DNA of 64,000 bases from Onychomys torridus (lineage: Eukaryota > Chordata > Mammalia > Rodentia > Cricetidae), in contig NC_050456.1 of the NCBI RefSeq assembly GCF_903995425.1, positions 82,745,795 through 82,809,794 of the forward strand. Direction: 5' to 3'. The translations under genes were made by a program, and so were the position numbers. The notes under the pieces are model-generated. The model saw only the letters and a list, made by a program, of their open reading frames with translations. It ran no database searches and had not been told where the DNA came from. Below are positions 34,636-46,016 of the stretch, piece after piece; the first letter of the stretch is position 1; each line of letters begins with the position of its first letter.

Positions 34636-34956
34636 GTCCCTCATCCTTTTGGAAAGGGCTTGAACAAATCTTTGTTGGAATCTAAAGATCAATTAACCTT
34701 GAAGCCAGAGATCAAAGGTGTGTGCTGGAAGGGCATACCAGAGGAAGAAAATGCATGTTCAGGAGCCTGGGAGCAAGAATGGGAGTACATTGCCTGGAGA
34801 CTATGAGGAATTTGTTCTGCTGGATCACAAGTGCATGCTGGGATATTTGAGGCTAGAAGGGAGAGGGTGGAATGGGGACTAAAAATAGGAAACAAGAGAG
34901 TGAGCCATGAGCAGATTGTCCTACTTACACCCATAAGAGGATTTGTCTGTGTTTTT

Positions 34957-35135
34957 AAAATTTATTTATTTATTTATTCATTTATTTTGGTTTTTCGAGA
35001 AAGGGTTTCCCTGTGTAGCTTTGTGCCTTTCCTGGAACTCACTTGGTAGCCCAGGCTGGCCTTGAACTCACAGAGATCTGCCTGGCTCTGCCTCCCGAGT
35101 GCTGGGGTCAAAGGCATGCGCCACCACCGCCTGGC
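34957..35135 (-). repeat. B1 SINE, antisense, with target duplication
   Basis: Young antisense B1 ('gaaagggtttccctgtgtagc' ... 'gccaccaccgcctggc') with an (ATTT)n tail. Flanked by exact GTCTGTGTTTTT at 34945-34956 and 35136-35147. Confidence 0.94.
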
Positions 35136-35444
35136 GTCTGTGTTTTTCTGGATACCAAGCCTGGTGTACTGTTCAACATGCTTTGCACATTGTCTTTCAG
35201 CTAACTGCAGCTCCTACACGTTCCATTGTCCTTTCTTCTGGACAGTTATGCATCTAGTTGGTGACTATTCATGTTGACAGAAGGGCCTTGAGTAATTTAT
35301 ATCCTCATAGATTTCTTAAGGTACTCGGTCAATATTAATTTTTTTTTCTGCATACCCCAGTGTTGCCTTGTACAACCCTCCAAAGTCCCAGTGCTTTATA
35401 TCAGGGTTTATTTAGCTAATGTTCTCAGGTAATGTCTTATATAT

Positions 35445-35510
35445 AGCCCATGTTTATTTTGAACTCTGAATCTCCTTGCATCGGCCTTCTAGGAGCTTAC
35501 ATTATAGGTG
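35445..35510 (-). repeat. B4/B1-like fragment, antisense
   Basis: 'tagcccatgtttattttgaactctgaatctcc...aggagcttacattataggtg' resembles a diverged antisense B1-like arm. It is cut on the right by the LTR. Confidence 0.45.
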
Positions 35511-35855
35511 TGTAGCCCCGTGGAGGTCCACAAAGGTTTCCTAGTGAGATCTGAGCTTGCTTTACCCAGCAGACCTGTATTAGAGGATTGCTTGACCATG
35601 TGCATGGTCACCAGCTGATTAGAAAGGATCTGCACTTGGCTGAGCTGGGGGAAGGTCTTTTGCTCCACCCTTGACATTTCTATAAATAGCCCTTTAGAAG
35701 AGACAGAAGGGGCCAGTGGATAATGATCCAGGCCCTCCCAAGGCTATCCTGTGTTTCTATCTGTTTTTCTCCCCCTCTATCATATATAAATCTCTTATCC
35801 CTCACTCCTCAAGAGTACCCTGGGGTAAAATGTGGGAGCTGGCCTCCCAGCTGAC
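35511..35855 (+). mobile_element. Solo LTR, family A (pair with 53641)
   Basis: Begins TGTAGCCCCG. Contains TATA box 'ctataaatagccc' at about 35681, 'aaggggccagtggataatgatccaggccc', a T/C-rich stretch and 'ctcactcctcaagagtaccctggggt' near the end. Collinear with 53641-53990 over its length. No target duplication found. Confidence 0.75.
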
Positions 35856-36047
35856 CCCACATAGCCCCACACTCAACTTCCAGGAGACTTTAGAATAAAA
35901 AATATGAGAGTCTAGATTCATTTAAATAAGTTCAAACTCCCAAAGAGGCATACGCGGTTTTGTAAAATTAGGAAAGGGTAATCCACAGGTTTAGTTTATT
36001 AACAATGCTTCCGAGTAGAACTTTTCATATTTGTTTAACAGGTTTAT

Positions 36048-36362
36048 GTGGGGGTTGAGAGATTCTTTGTCAAGTGCCTGCTGCATACACATGAGGACAT
36101 GAATTAAGTCCCAATGCCCACATAAAAGCCAGACATAGCTGAACACCGTTGTAATCCCAGCACCAGCCAGGAGAGACATAAGGATCTCAGAGACTCACTA
36201 GCTAGGCTGTCTACCTAATAAGCAACCCCTAGATCCCAGTGAGAGACTTTCTCAAAAGACATGGCTGATGTCTCCGGGAATAATAGTGGAGGTTGATCTT
36301 TGTCTTCCACATACATGTGCAGCAGCACACATGTGTAGAGAGAGAGAGAGAGAGAGAGAGAA
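36048..36362 (+). repeat. Composite SINE with (GA)n tail
   Basis: 'gtgggggttgagagattctttg', 'ttgtaatcccagcaccagccagg', 'gatcccagtgagagactttctc' and a (GA)n tail at 36337-36362. Diverged copy of the 5752 type. Confidence 0.65.
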
Positions 36363-36514
36363 GAAAACTTGTTTACATGTGGAATCATGTTTGTTAGAAC
36401 AAATGAAACAATGGAATCCAGTTAGGAAGGAAGGCAGAATTTCCATTTGGAGTACTATTCTCCAAACACAAACACCAGAGTCAGGAAGATGCAGTGAGAG
36501 GCCTATGGCCTGAG

Positions 36515-36650
36515 CAGATCTGTCAACAACTCAGGTTTAAATCCCTTACCACTGGGTGACCTGAGACACCTGACTAGACCTACCCACGCTTTGTCGATCT
36601 CATCTGCAAAGAGGGCATCGTGGCACTACCTCTAGAGAACAAAGTACTGG
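36515..36650 (+). repeat. MIR SINE fossil
   Basis: 'ctcaggtttaaatcccttaccactgggtgacctgag...atctcatctgcaaagaggg' follows the MIR core order. Old mammalian SINE. Confidence 0.65.
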
Positions 36651-37149
36651 TCTCAAATCCATGTTGGATCCTGCCCAGGTAACAAGCATGTTCTAGGAGG
36701 TTGTATGGGTGTGATAAGGTCTAGATTCCTGACAATCTATCTCACAAGACAGATGTAGTGTGCCTCCCAAGAAATACATTTCCACAGCATCTTATTCCAT
36801 CTTTAATAGGAAATACCTTCCACCACACACTGTAATTACTCACTAGTAGTCTGGCTTCAGCACTGGCTGGGGAGCAGCTAAACCACCAGACAGTAGCTTG
36901 TTCACCACTGGCTCTTCAGGCCCAGCACAAGCCCTGCACTCTATGTTTATAGACACTTAGCAGGCACTTTATCTTAAAATATGCAATGGATTTAAAAGAA
37001 AGTTTTAACAGGTTGTAATCAGAAATGCATCCCTTGAACTCTGAGCCAAACGATGGTTACTGTACCAGATGAAACAAGAGAGATGAGGTAGTGTAGTGTG
37101 TTATTATACTGTTCAGAAGATGGAAGATCCATAGACTTCAGCAGTGGGG

Positions 37150-37320
37150 GAGCCTCGCTTTTAAGCAAGGCTTTGTCACCTGTGGGCTGTGTGACTTTAG
37201 GAAAGTTACTTAATTCTTTTGAGATTCAGTTCATCTTTTCTGAAATGGAGATAAAACAGTGAATGAGATCAAGTACTTTTGTGTCTGGCCCATAGTAGGT
37301 ACCCATTAAACAGAAGTTGT
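37150..37320 (+). repeat. MIR SINE
   Basis: 'gtcacctgtgggctgtgtgactttaggaaagttacttaattc', 'gaaatggagataaaacag' and 'tggcccatagtaggtacccattaa' are the well-known MIR landmarks. Confidence 0.85.
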
Positions 37321-37424
37321 TGATTTTGGCACTGTCACGTTCACCATGTTAATAACTTGGCTGATGTTTGGGCACCCTTGGAGTAAATACTGATACATGA
37401 ATCACTGCCATGGAGTCAATAGTA

Positions 37425-37620
37425 GCTAATACCCATTGGGGATTCCATCTGCCAGGCATCCTTCCAAGTACTTTACAAATGCATTTAAACACCTTAACCA
37501 CTCTGTGATACAATGCACTGTTCCTGTCACCTTCCCATTTTACAGATGAGGCCATCTGACAGAGTCTCTGGTCAAACCCCAGCTTCCGGGTCCATGGCCT
37601 TGACCTCTGACCTGGTCAAG
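37425..37620 (-). repeat. MIR SINE, antisense
   Basis: 'ccaagtactttacaaatgcatttaaac' and 'cccattttacagatgaggcc' are the reverse-complement landmarks of MIR. Confidence 0.72.
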
Positions 37621-37954
37621 GGCAGACCAAGCTAGAATGTAAGGAAATACACCATAGAGAGAAGGTAGAATATGCCCATCTCTGTTTTGCACCCCAGGAG
37701 ATGCAGCTGTCCATCTCTGAGTCTTCCTTCACTCCTTCTGTAATAGGAGGAATGGTGTTTGTCCCTACAGAACACAGCCTTAAGTACAGACATAGTGGTC
37801 TCCAGGAAACACACTGCAAGGTGAACTGTCGCCACATGTTGCTTACTTTCCCACATGGATGATGTTCTAATGGGGCGTTGATTCCCCAAGCAGGGCTTCC
37901 AATTCAAGTACATCAGCAATAAGCTCCAAAATGGGTCAAAGAAGTAAATATCAG

Positions 37955-38250
37955 GTCTAGGGAGATAGGTCAGTGGGTAAAGGTGCTCACTGCACAAGAC
38001 TCACAATCTGAGTTTGGATCCCAGAATCCACACATAAAATTCTGTAGTGCAAGCTCTGAATCCCAACACCCCCACAGGGAGACAGGAGGTGGAGGCAGGA
38101 GACTCTCCAGAACCTTATAGTTTACTCAGTGGCAAAAGTCCCTGTCTCAGAACAAAGTAGAGAGGTGAGGGCTAACATCTAAAATTCTCGATCTCCACAT
38201 GCTTGTTGTGGTATGCGTGCACACACAGAAACATGCACACATACAAGAAG
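37955..38250 (+). repeat. Composite SINE
   Basis: 'ggtctagggagataggtcagtgggtaaagg' head, 'gagacaggaggtggaggcagg' middle and a 'gcacacacagaaacatgcac' tail. Same family as 5752. Confidence 0.7.
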
Positions 38251-38417
38251 TAGATAGTACAGCCAGGGTGGACCATTAACATGCCTTAAAATTTTGAATG
38301 TTTCAGAGCTTCAGGCATGTAGGCAGTGAGTTCAGAGTAAGCAAGTTCTTAAACAAGAAAGGCATCACTTGGGATCTGAGCCCTCAAAGGTGAGCACCCT
38401 CGCTATTAGTAACTTTT

Positions 38418-38960
38418 TTTTAAAAAAAAATTATATTTGTGTTTTAATTTTACACATAAGCCATGGGTTCCCCTGTCCTCCCCTTCCCGCCCCCACCCAC
38501 ACCTTCTCCCTATCCCCTCCCCTCCATTCCCATGTCCTCCAGGGCCAAGACTCCCCTGGGGATTCATTTAAACCTGGTGGATTCAGTACAGGCAGGTCCA
38601 GTCCCCTCCTTCCAGGCTGAGCAAAGTGTCCCTGTGTAAGCCCAAGGTTCCAAACAGTCAGCTCATGCACTAAGGACAGGTCCCGGTCCCACAGCCTGGA
38701 TGCCTCCCAAACACCCTAACAATCGAGCTGGAACTCCCATGCAATAACTGATGGAAGTGGATGCAGAGATCCTCAGCCAGGCCCCAGGTGGAGCTCCAGG
38801 TGTCAAATTGTCAAGAAAGAGGAGGGACTGTAAGAGCGTGAATTGTTGAGCCCAAGATTGGAGAAAGCACAGGGACAAATAGCCAAACGCATGGAAGCAC
38901 ATGAATTATGAACCAAAGGCTGTGGATCCCCCAGCTGGAACAGGCCCGCTGGATAAGTGA
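38418..38960 (-). mobile_element. L1-mobilised insert with 16-bp target duplication
   Basis: 543 bp flanked by exact GCTATTAGTAACTTTT (38402-38417 and 38961-38976). Its A tail is on the minus strand (T/A-rich at 38418-38450). Just inside the tail is a minus-strand G-rich tract (38470-38545) like the polypurine region of rodent L1 3' UTRs. The remaining 400 bp resembles a rodent repeat I know but cannot name. No open frame of note. Confidence 0.8.
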
Positions 38961-38976
38961 GCTATTAGTAACTTTT

Positions 38977-39784
38977 AATTAGTATCAGAGTTCTTAGAAT
39001 TTAGAGTGTTTTAAGAGAAAATCAGTGGCTGGCTCACAGCTTACGGAGTCCTCTATGCAAAGCAGAAGGAATGAAAATAACTACCAGGATTTCCAGTCTC
39101 CTTAACAATAGGAGTCTTCTTTTCCAGTTTAGTCATCACGTGGTCATATGTAAGGTACTACAAGGAACCCATGGCTCTGAGCAGAGAAATTTCTTGAAAC
39201 TTACATTTTTATTTTCTTTTCTATTATTCAATTTCACCTCCACTTTTCTTCCTTCATCTATGTGGAGAACAACTAGGTAACACAGAGAGCCAGGAAATAT
39301 TTATTTGCTTGTTCTCTGACTTCTAGTAATAGTCTGCATTTACAGGCTACCCAAGTGGACAAACCCCCAGCAAAGACCCACCTTCCTGCTTAGGGCATCC
39401 CCAAGGCCCTGCTGCCCCTGTGAGACTGAAGGGAAGCTGTGATGTACAACACATTGCTTCTGTTAGGAAGTAGAAGAAGCCACTTGGAGAGCAACAGAGA
39501 GAAAATGATCCTACCATTGTAAATAAATCAAACACCAGGAAACTTCAGAGGGCAGCTGCCTCTCAACAGGAGAACTGGGGTAACTTCACTTTCTTTTGAT
39601 CATTTCTCCAAAGTGTTCTTCTCCTTTTACAAAGAAGAAATTCTAGTTGGTCCCTCAGTGAGAGTGCATGTGATTTTCATGCATCAGAAATTGACGAGGG
39701 ATTTGATATATGTAAATATATGTGTTAATAAAAATAGCTGTTAATAGCAGTGTGAGAATGGAGATAGAAACCCCCCATAGTTTT
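38977..39784. other. Unique sequence
   Basis: No recognisable repeat or gene. Confidence 0.45.
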
Positions 39785-39985
39785 TTTTATTTTTAATTTA
39801 TTCTTTGAGAATTTCATACATGCAGATAAAGCATTTATCAAACTCACCCCTACCTGCCCACTTTCCTTCCCGCTCCTCTCAGACCTCTCATGTCCCCTGT
39901 CAAGCTCATGACCCATATATGGAAACGAATCCAAACTCATTTCAAAGCCAACTAGTGATTTGTAGAGTGTCCTGCCATCTCCCAG
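39785..39985 (-). mobile_element. L1-like (Lx-type?) 3' end fragment, antisense
   Basis: 'tttttaatttattctttgagaatttcatacatgc' followed by 'cccctacctgccc...cccgctcctc' repeats the start of the element at 62695. The T-run on the left would be the A tail of a minus-strand insertion. Confidence 0.5.
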
Positions 39986-41160
39986 CAGATGGCACTGTTG
40001 TATAAAAACAGTTCCTCAAATGGGCCAAAGGACTAGAAGCCATTTGCTGTTCTAGAACTCTCCCTGCTCAGTGGACCAACCACAGGAATGCAGTAAATAA
40101 TAACAAGGCATTTCTGTTGTGTGCAATGTGTACAGTACATGGTGGTCAGGGAACACGCCTCTGTTGACTTAGGTAGCTATGCAGTCCTTCCCAGGACGAT
40201 GGTATTAGCACATTAACTCGGCTTGATCTTCTCACCACAAGTTTAACCGATTTCGGTTTAAATGGAGCCTGAGAATTTGTGGTTCTTATCATTTCTCTCC
40301 ATGTTGTGACTATTTTGAGACACAGTTATGAAGGAACACCATTAAAAGTCATGTTTCCTCGGCATGTTCATATGTGAAGAGTAGAACTACACGATAGACC
40401 TAAAGATCTTTTTGGATTTCCATTTCTTACCTCCAAATGCTTGACTCTCCAAGTCCTAGTGCCTAGTGGGAGAAATGGAATCAGCAGTTCCGATCCTGTG
40501 AGTGTCAAGAACTAGCTGATTTCATATACTCAGTCTGCTGACATACCCCACGAGAAACAGGGCCTCCATAAACAGCAGTTATCAATATGGAAATCCGTAT
40601 TACCATGTGGTGAGAGCGACTGAGAACAAAATGGGGTTTAACTTCCGGTGCTACCTACTTAACCTTCCAACAGCGCATTAAGCTGAGCCAGAATATTTTG
40701 CCAGTCTCAAGATGGAATTTGCTTCACTTCTGAAAGCAGGTGCCCCAGTGACCACTTCAAAGCACTGTAGTCACATATTAGATAACCATCTCACCCGGGA
40801 GCAGGGGCAGTTTTAGTATGTGAAGAGGCCAATTGCTTAAGAGAGTCTCTTCAGTGGACATGGTAACTCACTCATGTCCAATGGGATCATTAGAATCCTG
40901 ATTCAACACACTGATTTTACAGAGAGTAGTTGGGTCCAGAGGAGACTCTTCATTTTGTTTCTTTGTTTGTTTGAATAACTTAAACTTCCAGCAAAGTTGT
41001 AAACTTTGTGGACAGGGCATCCCTGTGTTCCCTTCATGCAGCCTCCCTAATGTTAACTAAACACTTTCATTAAACATGGCTATAAGACCGTTTGCCGGAT
41101 CGGCTAGACAAAATGCTGTCCCATGCTTTCCCTGATGTTGCAGTATCAAGGCTGCTCCTG
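39986..41160. other. Repeat-free block
   Basis: About 1.2 kb with no recognised repeat. 40150-40800 is the cleanest. Not coding on either strand. Possibly conserved non-coding, but unproven. Confidence 0.4.
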
Positions 41161-41869
41161 TGTGTTCTTTTTTTGCCCACTTGTGATCTTTACCAGGGTC
41201 CAAAGAGCTGAGATGGTTGCAGGAAGAGGAGAAAGGCAGAAGAAGGGGTAGAGACCGCGCCTTGTCAGTGGTCACAGTGATCAGCGGCACTGGCCGCCTC
41301 CATGGAAGAGGTGAGAAGGTCGCTAAAGAGTTGCCTAGAACACCTAGGGCCAGAAATAGATCTGGGAAAGCTGAGAAGATGAAGAATGGCAGAAGGGCTC
41401 CCATGAGCTGCCAAGCTTTGAGGTAGAGGCCTGAGAACTATAACTGGAGCCACCATTGGGGGCCGGGGGGCCCAACACCCAAGGCTTGATAGCTGTAGCA
41501 TTAGCTGGTACAAGGAGCTGCTACCAATAGCCGTGGCTGAAAACCAGACGTTAAAACATTAGCAGAGTGCCGAGCCACGGACGAATAAGCCTGCACAGTG
41601 AGCCTCCAAGCTGAGCGCCTGATGCACCATTTTCTGGCCTCTAAAATCTCTGCTTCTCAGAACTTGGAGCTATAAACTCTGGAAGCTGTCGGCCCAGCCC
41701 ATGTGCCTTTGGAACTCGAGGTCCAAGGGCTTCGGACAGCAGAAGAGCCATTGCTGGGTTACTCTTGATTTCCAGTTAGAGCAGACACTGTTGATAAGAA
41801 CCTCATTTGAATTCGTACTAAAGTTTTTTTTCTGAGTTCCATCCCATGGCCCACCCTGGCTGTATGTAG
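41161..41869. other. Unique sequence with relatively GC-rich centre
   Basis: Overlapping open frames on both strands at 41057-41513 (up to 115 codons, minus) are uninterrupted mainly because the segment is GC-richer ('ggggccggggggccc' near 41460). No domain. It could be a non-coding exon or chance. Confidence 0.4.
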
Positions 41870-42460
41870 CTGTGTCTCCTTGGTTTCTTCTACTCCAAAT
41901 TTCATGCTCTTTCCTTACCTTCTTCTGAAGACTATTAATGATTCTGGGTAAAAGGCCCCTCAATTTGGGTTTGTCTGGTATCATGCCCAAGATGAGAAGC
42001 ACTTAAGTATTCTGAGCAGGAATACTCCAAGGGTGCTACTGCAGTTCACAGTGTCTCAGAGGAAGCTGTGCCCTTTACTATGGGTGTGAGCCCTGCTTAC
42101 TGGACAAGAGATACCTACAGTTTCCTCAAAGAAATTATCCCAATTTCCTACTAGTAACTAAATGTTATATATATAATAATATAATATAGTCAAGTTATAT
42201 ATATATATATAACTATAAAATTACAATATATAAACAAGTTACATATAATATGATAAATATAAATGAGTATATTTGAGTAGATATTTCAGTGCCGTGCAAA
42301 TGTCCTGCTGACCTTCCAACTTTCATCCACTAATTGAGCATGCAGCAATGTCCGAGTTACTTTCGCGGTTATTTTCTCCTACCCCATTCTTTCTGCACAT
42401 ATTAGTGGGACTTCTGTGAAGAATGAGCCTTTCTCCCCATTCACTTACTAAACTTTTGGT
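41870..42460 (-). mobile_element. Possible ancient L1M fragment, antisense
   Basis: 'aaggcccctcaatttgggtttgtctgg', 'gagcaggaatactccaagg' and 'aactttcatccactaattgagcatgc' occur in the order of an old mammalian L1-derived repeat. An AT-rich palindromic stretch (42160-42260) interrupts it. Tentative. Confidence 0.4.
42160..42262. repeat. AT-rich palindromic tract
   Basis: (TA)n-rich DNA including a perfect 22-bp palindrome at 42195-42216 (AGTTAT arms around TA repeats). Confidence 0.85.
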
Positions 42461-42469
42461 AATTTTTTT

Positions 42470-43266
42470 TTGGTTTTAAGAATTTTGTGCATGTATATGA
42501 TGAAATATGATTTTATCTACCCCCTCTCCCACCTCTAGCTCCCCTCGTGACTCTCTAAATCACATATTTATATTGCTGTAGACCCATTTCTTCCTATCAT
42601 TTCAGCCCAATTCCTAACCATTCTCTATAAATACCCAGTCTCTTTAGTGCATGTCTTATTATTTTATATTTCTTTTGCACAAATAGATGCACTTGTGTTT
42701 GGTTATCTCTTCTTTTGTTCCTTTTTAACACAAAAGGTAATATGTTATAAATAACTTTAAAGTTTGATTTTCACACATATCAATACATCCTAGTCAGTTC
42801 ACAGATACCTTTTTTAAAAGTTTTTTATTTTTATTGTACTGCTATCACGAAAACACTTGACAGTCTGATGAAAACTTCAACTTGCCTCTCGGGATACTGC
42901 TTAAATGTATGAAATAAGACATAAAGGGTTAGGAAAGATACCATGTTTCAGAAACATAGTTTTCAAAATTATAGTCATTTTGATATGCTAATACATGAAA
43001 ATGCATCAATGTTGTATAAAACAGTACTCAGGCCCAGTGTCAGGTCCAATTACTGCTTTCTAAATTAGTGGTAAACACAAATGATATTTAGAGATATTTG
43101 CCACAACAGATATGAAATGTCAAAATTTGATACAAGAATCCACAGTTCACAGAGATCTTTATTGTTATGCTTTCACACCATGTATTATTCCATTATACTG
43201 TCTCATAGTTTATTCAACTCATGCTATTGTGGGCTCTTAAGTTGCTTCCTCTGTTTTCATTTTGAA

Positions 43267-43267
<1 letters not shown>
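42470..43267. other. A+T-rich sequence, possible old L1-like start
   Basis: 'gaattttgtgcatgtatatgatg...ctaccccctctcccacc' at 42478-42545 weakly resembles the L1-like ends at 39785 and 62695. The rest is unassigned. Confidence 0.35.

Positions 43268-43315
<48 letters not shown>
43268..43315. repeat. (GT)n microsatellite
   Basis: About 24 GT units, probably grown from the tail region of the adjoining antisense SINE. Confidence 0.96.
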
Positions 43316-43317
<2 letters not shown>

Positions 43318-43442
43318 TTCACGCGTGTGTAGCTGTCCATGCAGATGCTGCAGAGCAGAGTTACAGGAGGTTATGGCTTCTGGCTCTCAGTCCTCTGGAA
43401 GAGCAACGGGTGTTCTAAACCACTGAGTCACCTTTCCAGCCC
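43316..43442 (-). repeat. B3 SINE, antisense
   Basis: 'gcagagttacaggaggttatgg', 'cagtcctctggaagagcaacgggtg' and 'actgagtcacctttccagccc'. Diverged antisense B3. Confidence 0.72.
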
Positions 43443-43599
43443 TTCTCATAGGTTTTCTAATTACAACCTATTTTATAACAAAGTCTACAAAACCATTTTT
43501 CATAGTGTTGAGGTGACTTCAAGGTAGATTCCTAAAAATACCTGAGTCAATCAGTCACTACCAGCAGATAGAGTCAGTGTGTGTAGACCCTTTGGTTCT

Positions 43600-43925
43600 C
43601 CAGGCTTGAGAATACACGTTCCCAGTGTTGGTTTTAAATGTGAGGCTTTTGCTATGCAAGGAAAGGTCATGAGCCACGACAAAACCCAGTATCAGAGTTT
43701 TATTAGGAGGAGGGGGGGCAGGGAGAGCGTGGCCAGGCCTGGGCAGAGACAGTGCAGGGAGAGAGAATGGTGGGGGGAAGAGCAGAAGAAGGGAGGAGTC
43801 TGTGTCCTGCTTGTTAAGGATTCCCCTGCACAAACATAGGTGGGCTTATGGAGCTACGCCACACATGTGCTGATTGTGTGACTGCGCGATCACGCAGCAC
43901 ACTGGCGACCTAAGATGTAAGAACC
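43600..43925 (-). mobile_element. Solo LTR-like element, antisense
   Basis: On the minus strand a pyrimidine-rich U3 ends in 'cctaataaaactctgatactgg' (poly(A) signal at about 43700) followed by a U5-like stretch. The upstream end 'gatcgcgcagtcac' is CpG-rich for this window. Ends not fixed by a duplication. Confidence 0.55.
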
Positions 43926-44449
43926 CTTTGCTTAGCTACTGAACTGCACATGTACAGTCATACAGCTGGAGGAGTCAGAATCCTAACACCCAGAGCATCA
44001 GCTCTGCAGATTCTGGTTCTCTAGGCTCAGGGTTACATGTTCCCAGAGCTTCAGCAATAGTTTTTACCAATTTTAAATTACTGTGACTTGGATAGGTCAG
44101 GTATGGTTTTAATTTGAATTTCCATAATTATAAATTAATTTAAATATGTTTTCACTTAGTTGAAGGTTAGTTTCATATCACTTTTCAAATATATTGTTCC
44201 TATTCTTTCATTTTTAGTATCTTTAATACTGTAATCATGGCTCCTTGCCCATCCAATATTTTTAAAATGTAATCATACTTATCTATTTTTGATTCATAGT
44301 TTAAAAAAATTATTTTAATCATATTTTTAAAATTTCCAAGCCCAAGGTTCAGGAAGAATCCAGTGTGTGTATGCTTTCATTTGGAGTTTATTAATTTTTA
44401 TTCCATGAGATATGGATCCAATTTAATCTTTTGTTCTAGTAAGTCAAGA
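43926..44449. other. Unassigned A+T-rich sequence
   Basis: No recognised repeat or gene. Confidence 0.4.
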
Positions 44450-44514
44450 GGCTCAACAGGGACTCGAGCCCTCAGATGAAAAGTCTAATGTTCTACCAGT
44501 TGAGCTATCTAGGC
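44450..44514 (-). pseudogene. tRNA-Lys(TTT) pseudogene
   Basis: On the minus strand the sequence reads 'gcctagatagctcaactgg', then an anticodon arm TTAGA-CTTTTCA-TCTGA with a TTT anticodon, and a 3' part 'gagtccctgttgagcc'. The D arm and anticodon arm fit tRNA-Lys(TTT). The 5' half of the T stem is missing, leaving about 65 nt instead of 73, and the acceptor stem is mismatched. It therefore cannot fold as a normal tRNA. There is no A tail or CCA after it. It could be an old gene relic or a retrocopy. Confidence 0.8.
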
Positions 44515-45719
44515 AGTCTTTTATTCTAAATGGCTATCTAGTGAAGATGGAATCATTGATTAAAATGTCCACAATTTCAGCAGCAACCTGAGGCGTCTCT
44601 CTTTTCATATCCTAACTTTGGGAGAGGTCTGTTCTACCCGGGTCTATTTATGCTTACACCATCACAGCGCACTGGCTCCGTAGTGTGTGAATATCAGCAG
44701 GATTCCTCTTCTCTCCCTTTTTTTCTCTTTCTGTGGTTTCTTGGTTACTATTACATATTTTATATTTCTATATGACCTTTAGTAGCAATTTGTCTAACTC
44801 CATAAAAATGCTTACTGATACTTTTAATTGGATTACATTAAATGTGTATATTGACCTTGGAAGAACACATGTACTTACTCTTTTCATTTAATAACATACA
44901 CTTAAAATCAACACTTTTCTTAAAATGAATAATGTGTGTGTGTGTGCACATGTGTGTGTGTGCGTGTGTGTGTGTGTGTTTGTGTGTGTGTGCACATGTG
45001 TGCATGTGTGTTGTGCTGTCCATACATTCTCGAGCCTCTGATTGATTTGTCAACTCTAGCTGCATTGACAAGTCTCTTATAATCTTTAGTGATAGAGACA
45101 ACAGTGGACATTGCTGCTTCGCTGTGATCTTACAGTTAACACTTCCCTGTCGAATGCTGTGGAATGCTCATATCTGATGGCAAAGGCAGACATGTAAGAA
45201 AACATCACTGCCCAGAATGGGGATTTCTATAGAGAGGCAAGCACAGCTTCTGCTTCATGCAGAAGGGCCAGCAGGAACCAAGCCAGGGAACTGTGGAGTA
45301 TGTGCCTGGGGTGCCAGACATACGCTTCACAGCCTGCAGGAAGGAAGGTATGTGTAAGTAGCCAGGATGGCCTTATTTGCAATTTTTCTAGGCAAACTTT
45401 GGGGGAAATTTAAGTAAGTAAGTAGAGTGGGTGATCAGGCACCAATTATGATGCATACACAGAGGGACAAGGTGTGAACAAGATGGTGGACATGCAGAGA
45501 GAGAGACTAGAGACATTTAGAAGTGGACTTGATGAATAATGCAAAGTGGAGGGCAGAAGAGACTGGGGTGACACTGGGGTCTTTGACTTCTTGGGAAGAG
45601 AATGGTAGACTTTACCTACTTGTGTTTCTCAGCGTTCTTCCAAGCTCCTGACATAATGGTCCACAAAGCTCTGCATCCAGCATTCAAGAGTTTTTTTCCA
45701 GTCCAAAGTTCCAAAGTTC
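44515..45719. other. Unique sequence around a (GT)n tract
   Basis: Besides the GT repeat nothing is recognised. Confidence 0.45.
44932..45010. repeat. (GT)n microsatellite with GCACAT interruptions
   Basis: GT-rich tract interrupted by 'gcacatg' and 'gcgtg'. Alternating purine-pyrimidine over about 75 bp. Confidence 0.95.
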
Positions 45720-45747
45720 AAAAAAACAAAAAACAAAAAACAAAAAA
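45720..45747. repeat. (AAAAAAC)n A-rich tract
   Basis: Four A5-6/C units abutting the truncated LTR. Confidence 0.9.
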
Positions 45748-46016
45748 CTGCTTGGCCATTAGCTCAGGCTTATTACTGACTAGCTATTACACTTAAATTA
45801 ACCCGTAATTCTTATCTATGCTTTGCCATGTGACTTGGTACCCTTTCTCAGTTCTGCCTTGTCATCTTGCTTCCTCTGTGTCTGGCTGGCGACTCCTGAC
45901 TCAACCCTTCCTCATCCCAGCATTCCTTGTCTGCTCACCCCACCTATACTTCCTGCCTGGCTACTGGCCAATCAGCATTTTATTAAACAAGTGTACAAGA
46001 GTGTTATCCCACAGCA
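45740..46016 (-). mobile_element. Truncated solo LTR, same family as 30770, antisense
   Basis: Ends '...ctggctactggccaatcagcattttattaaacaagtgtac...ttatcccacagca', the reverse complement of the 30770 LTR start. The other end (U5 side) is missing and replaced by the A-rich tract. Confidence 0.82.

Noticed and set aside
43870..43905. Short CpG-rich near-palindrome 'ctgcgcgatcacgcag'
   Set aside because: It falls inside the antisense LTR-like element and is probably ordinary U3 sequence.
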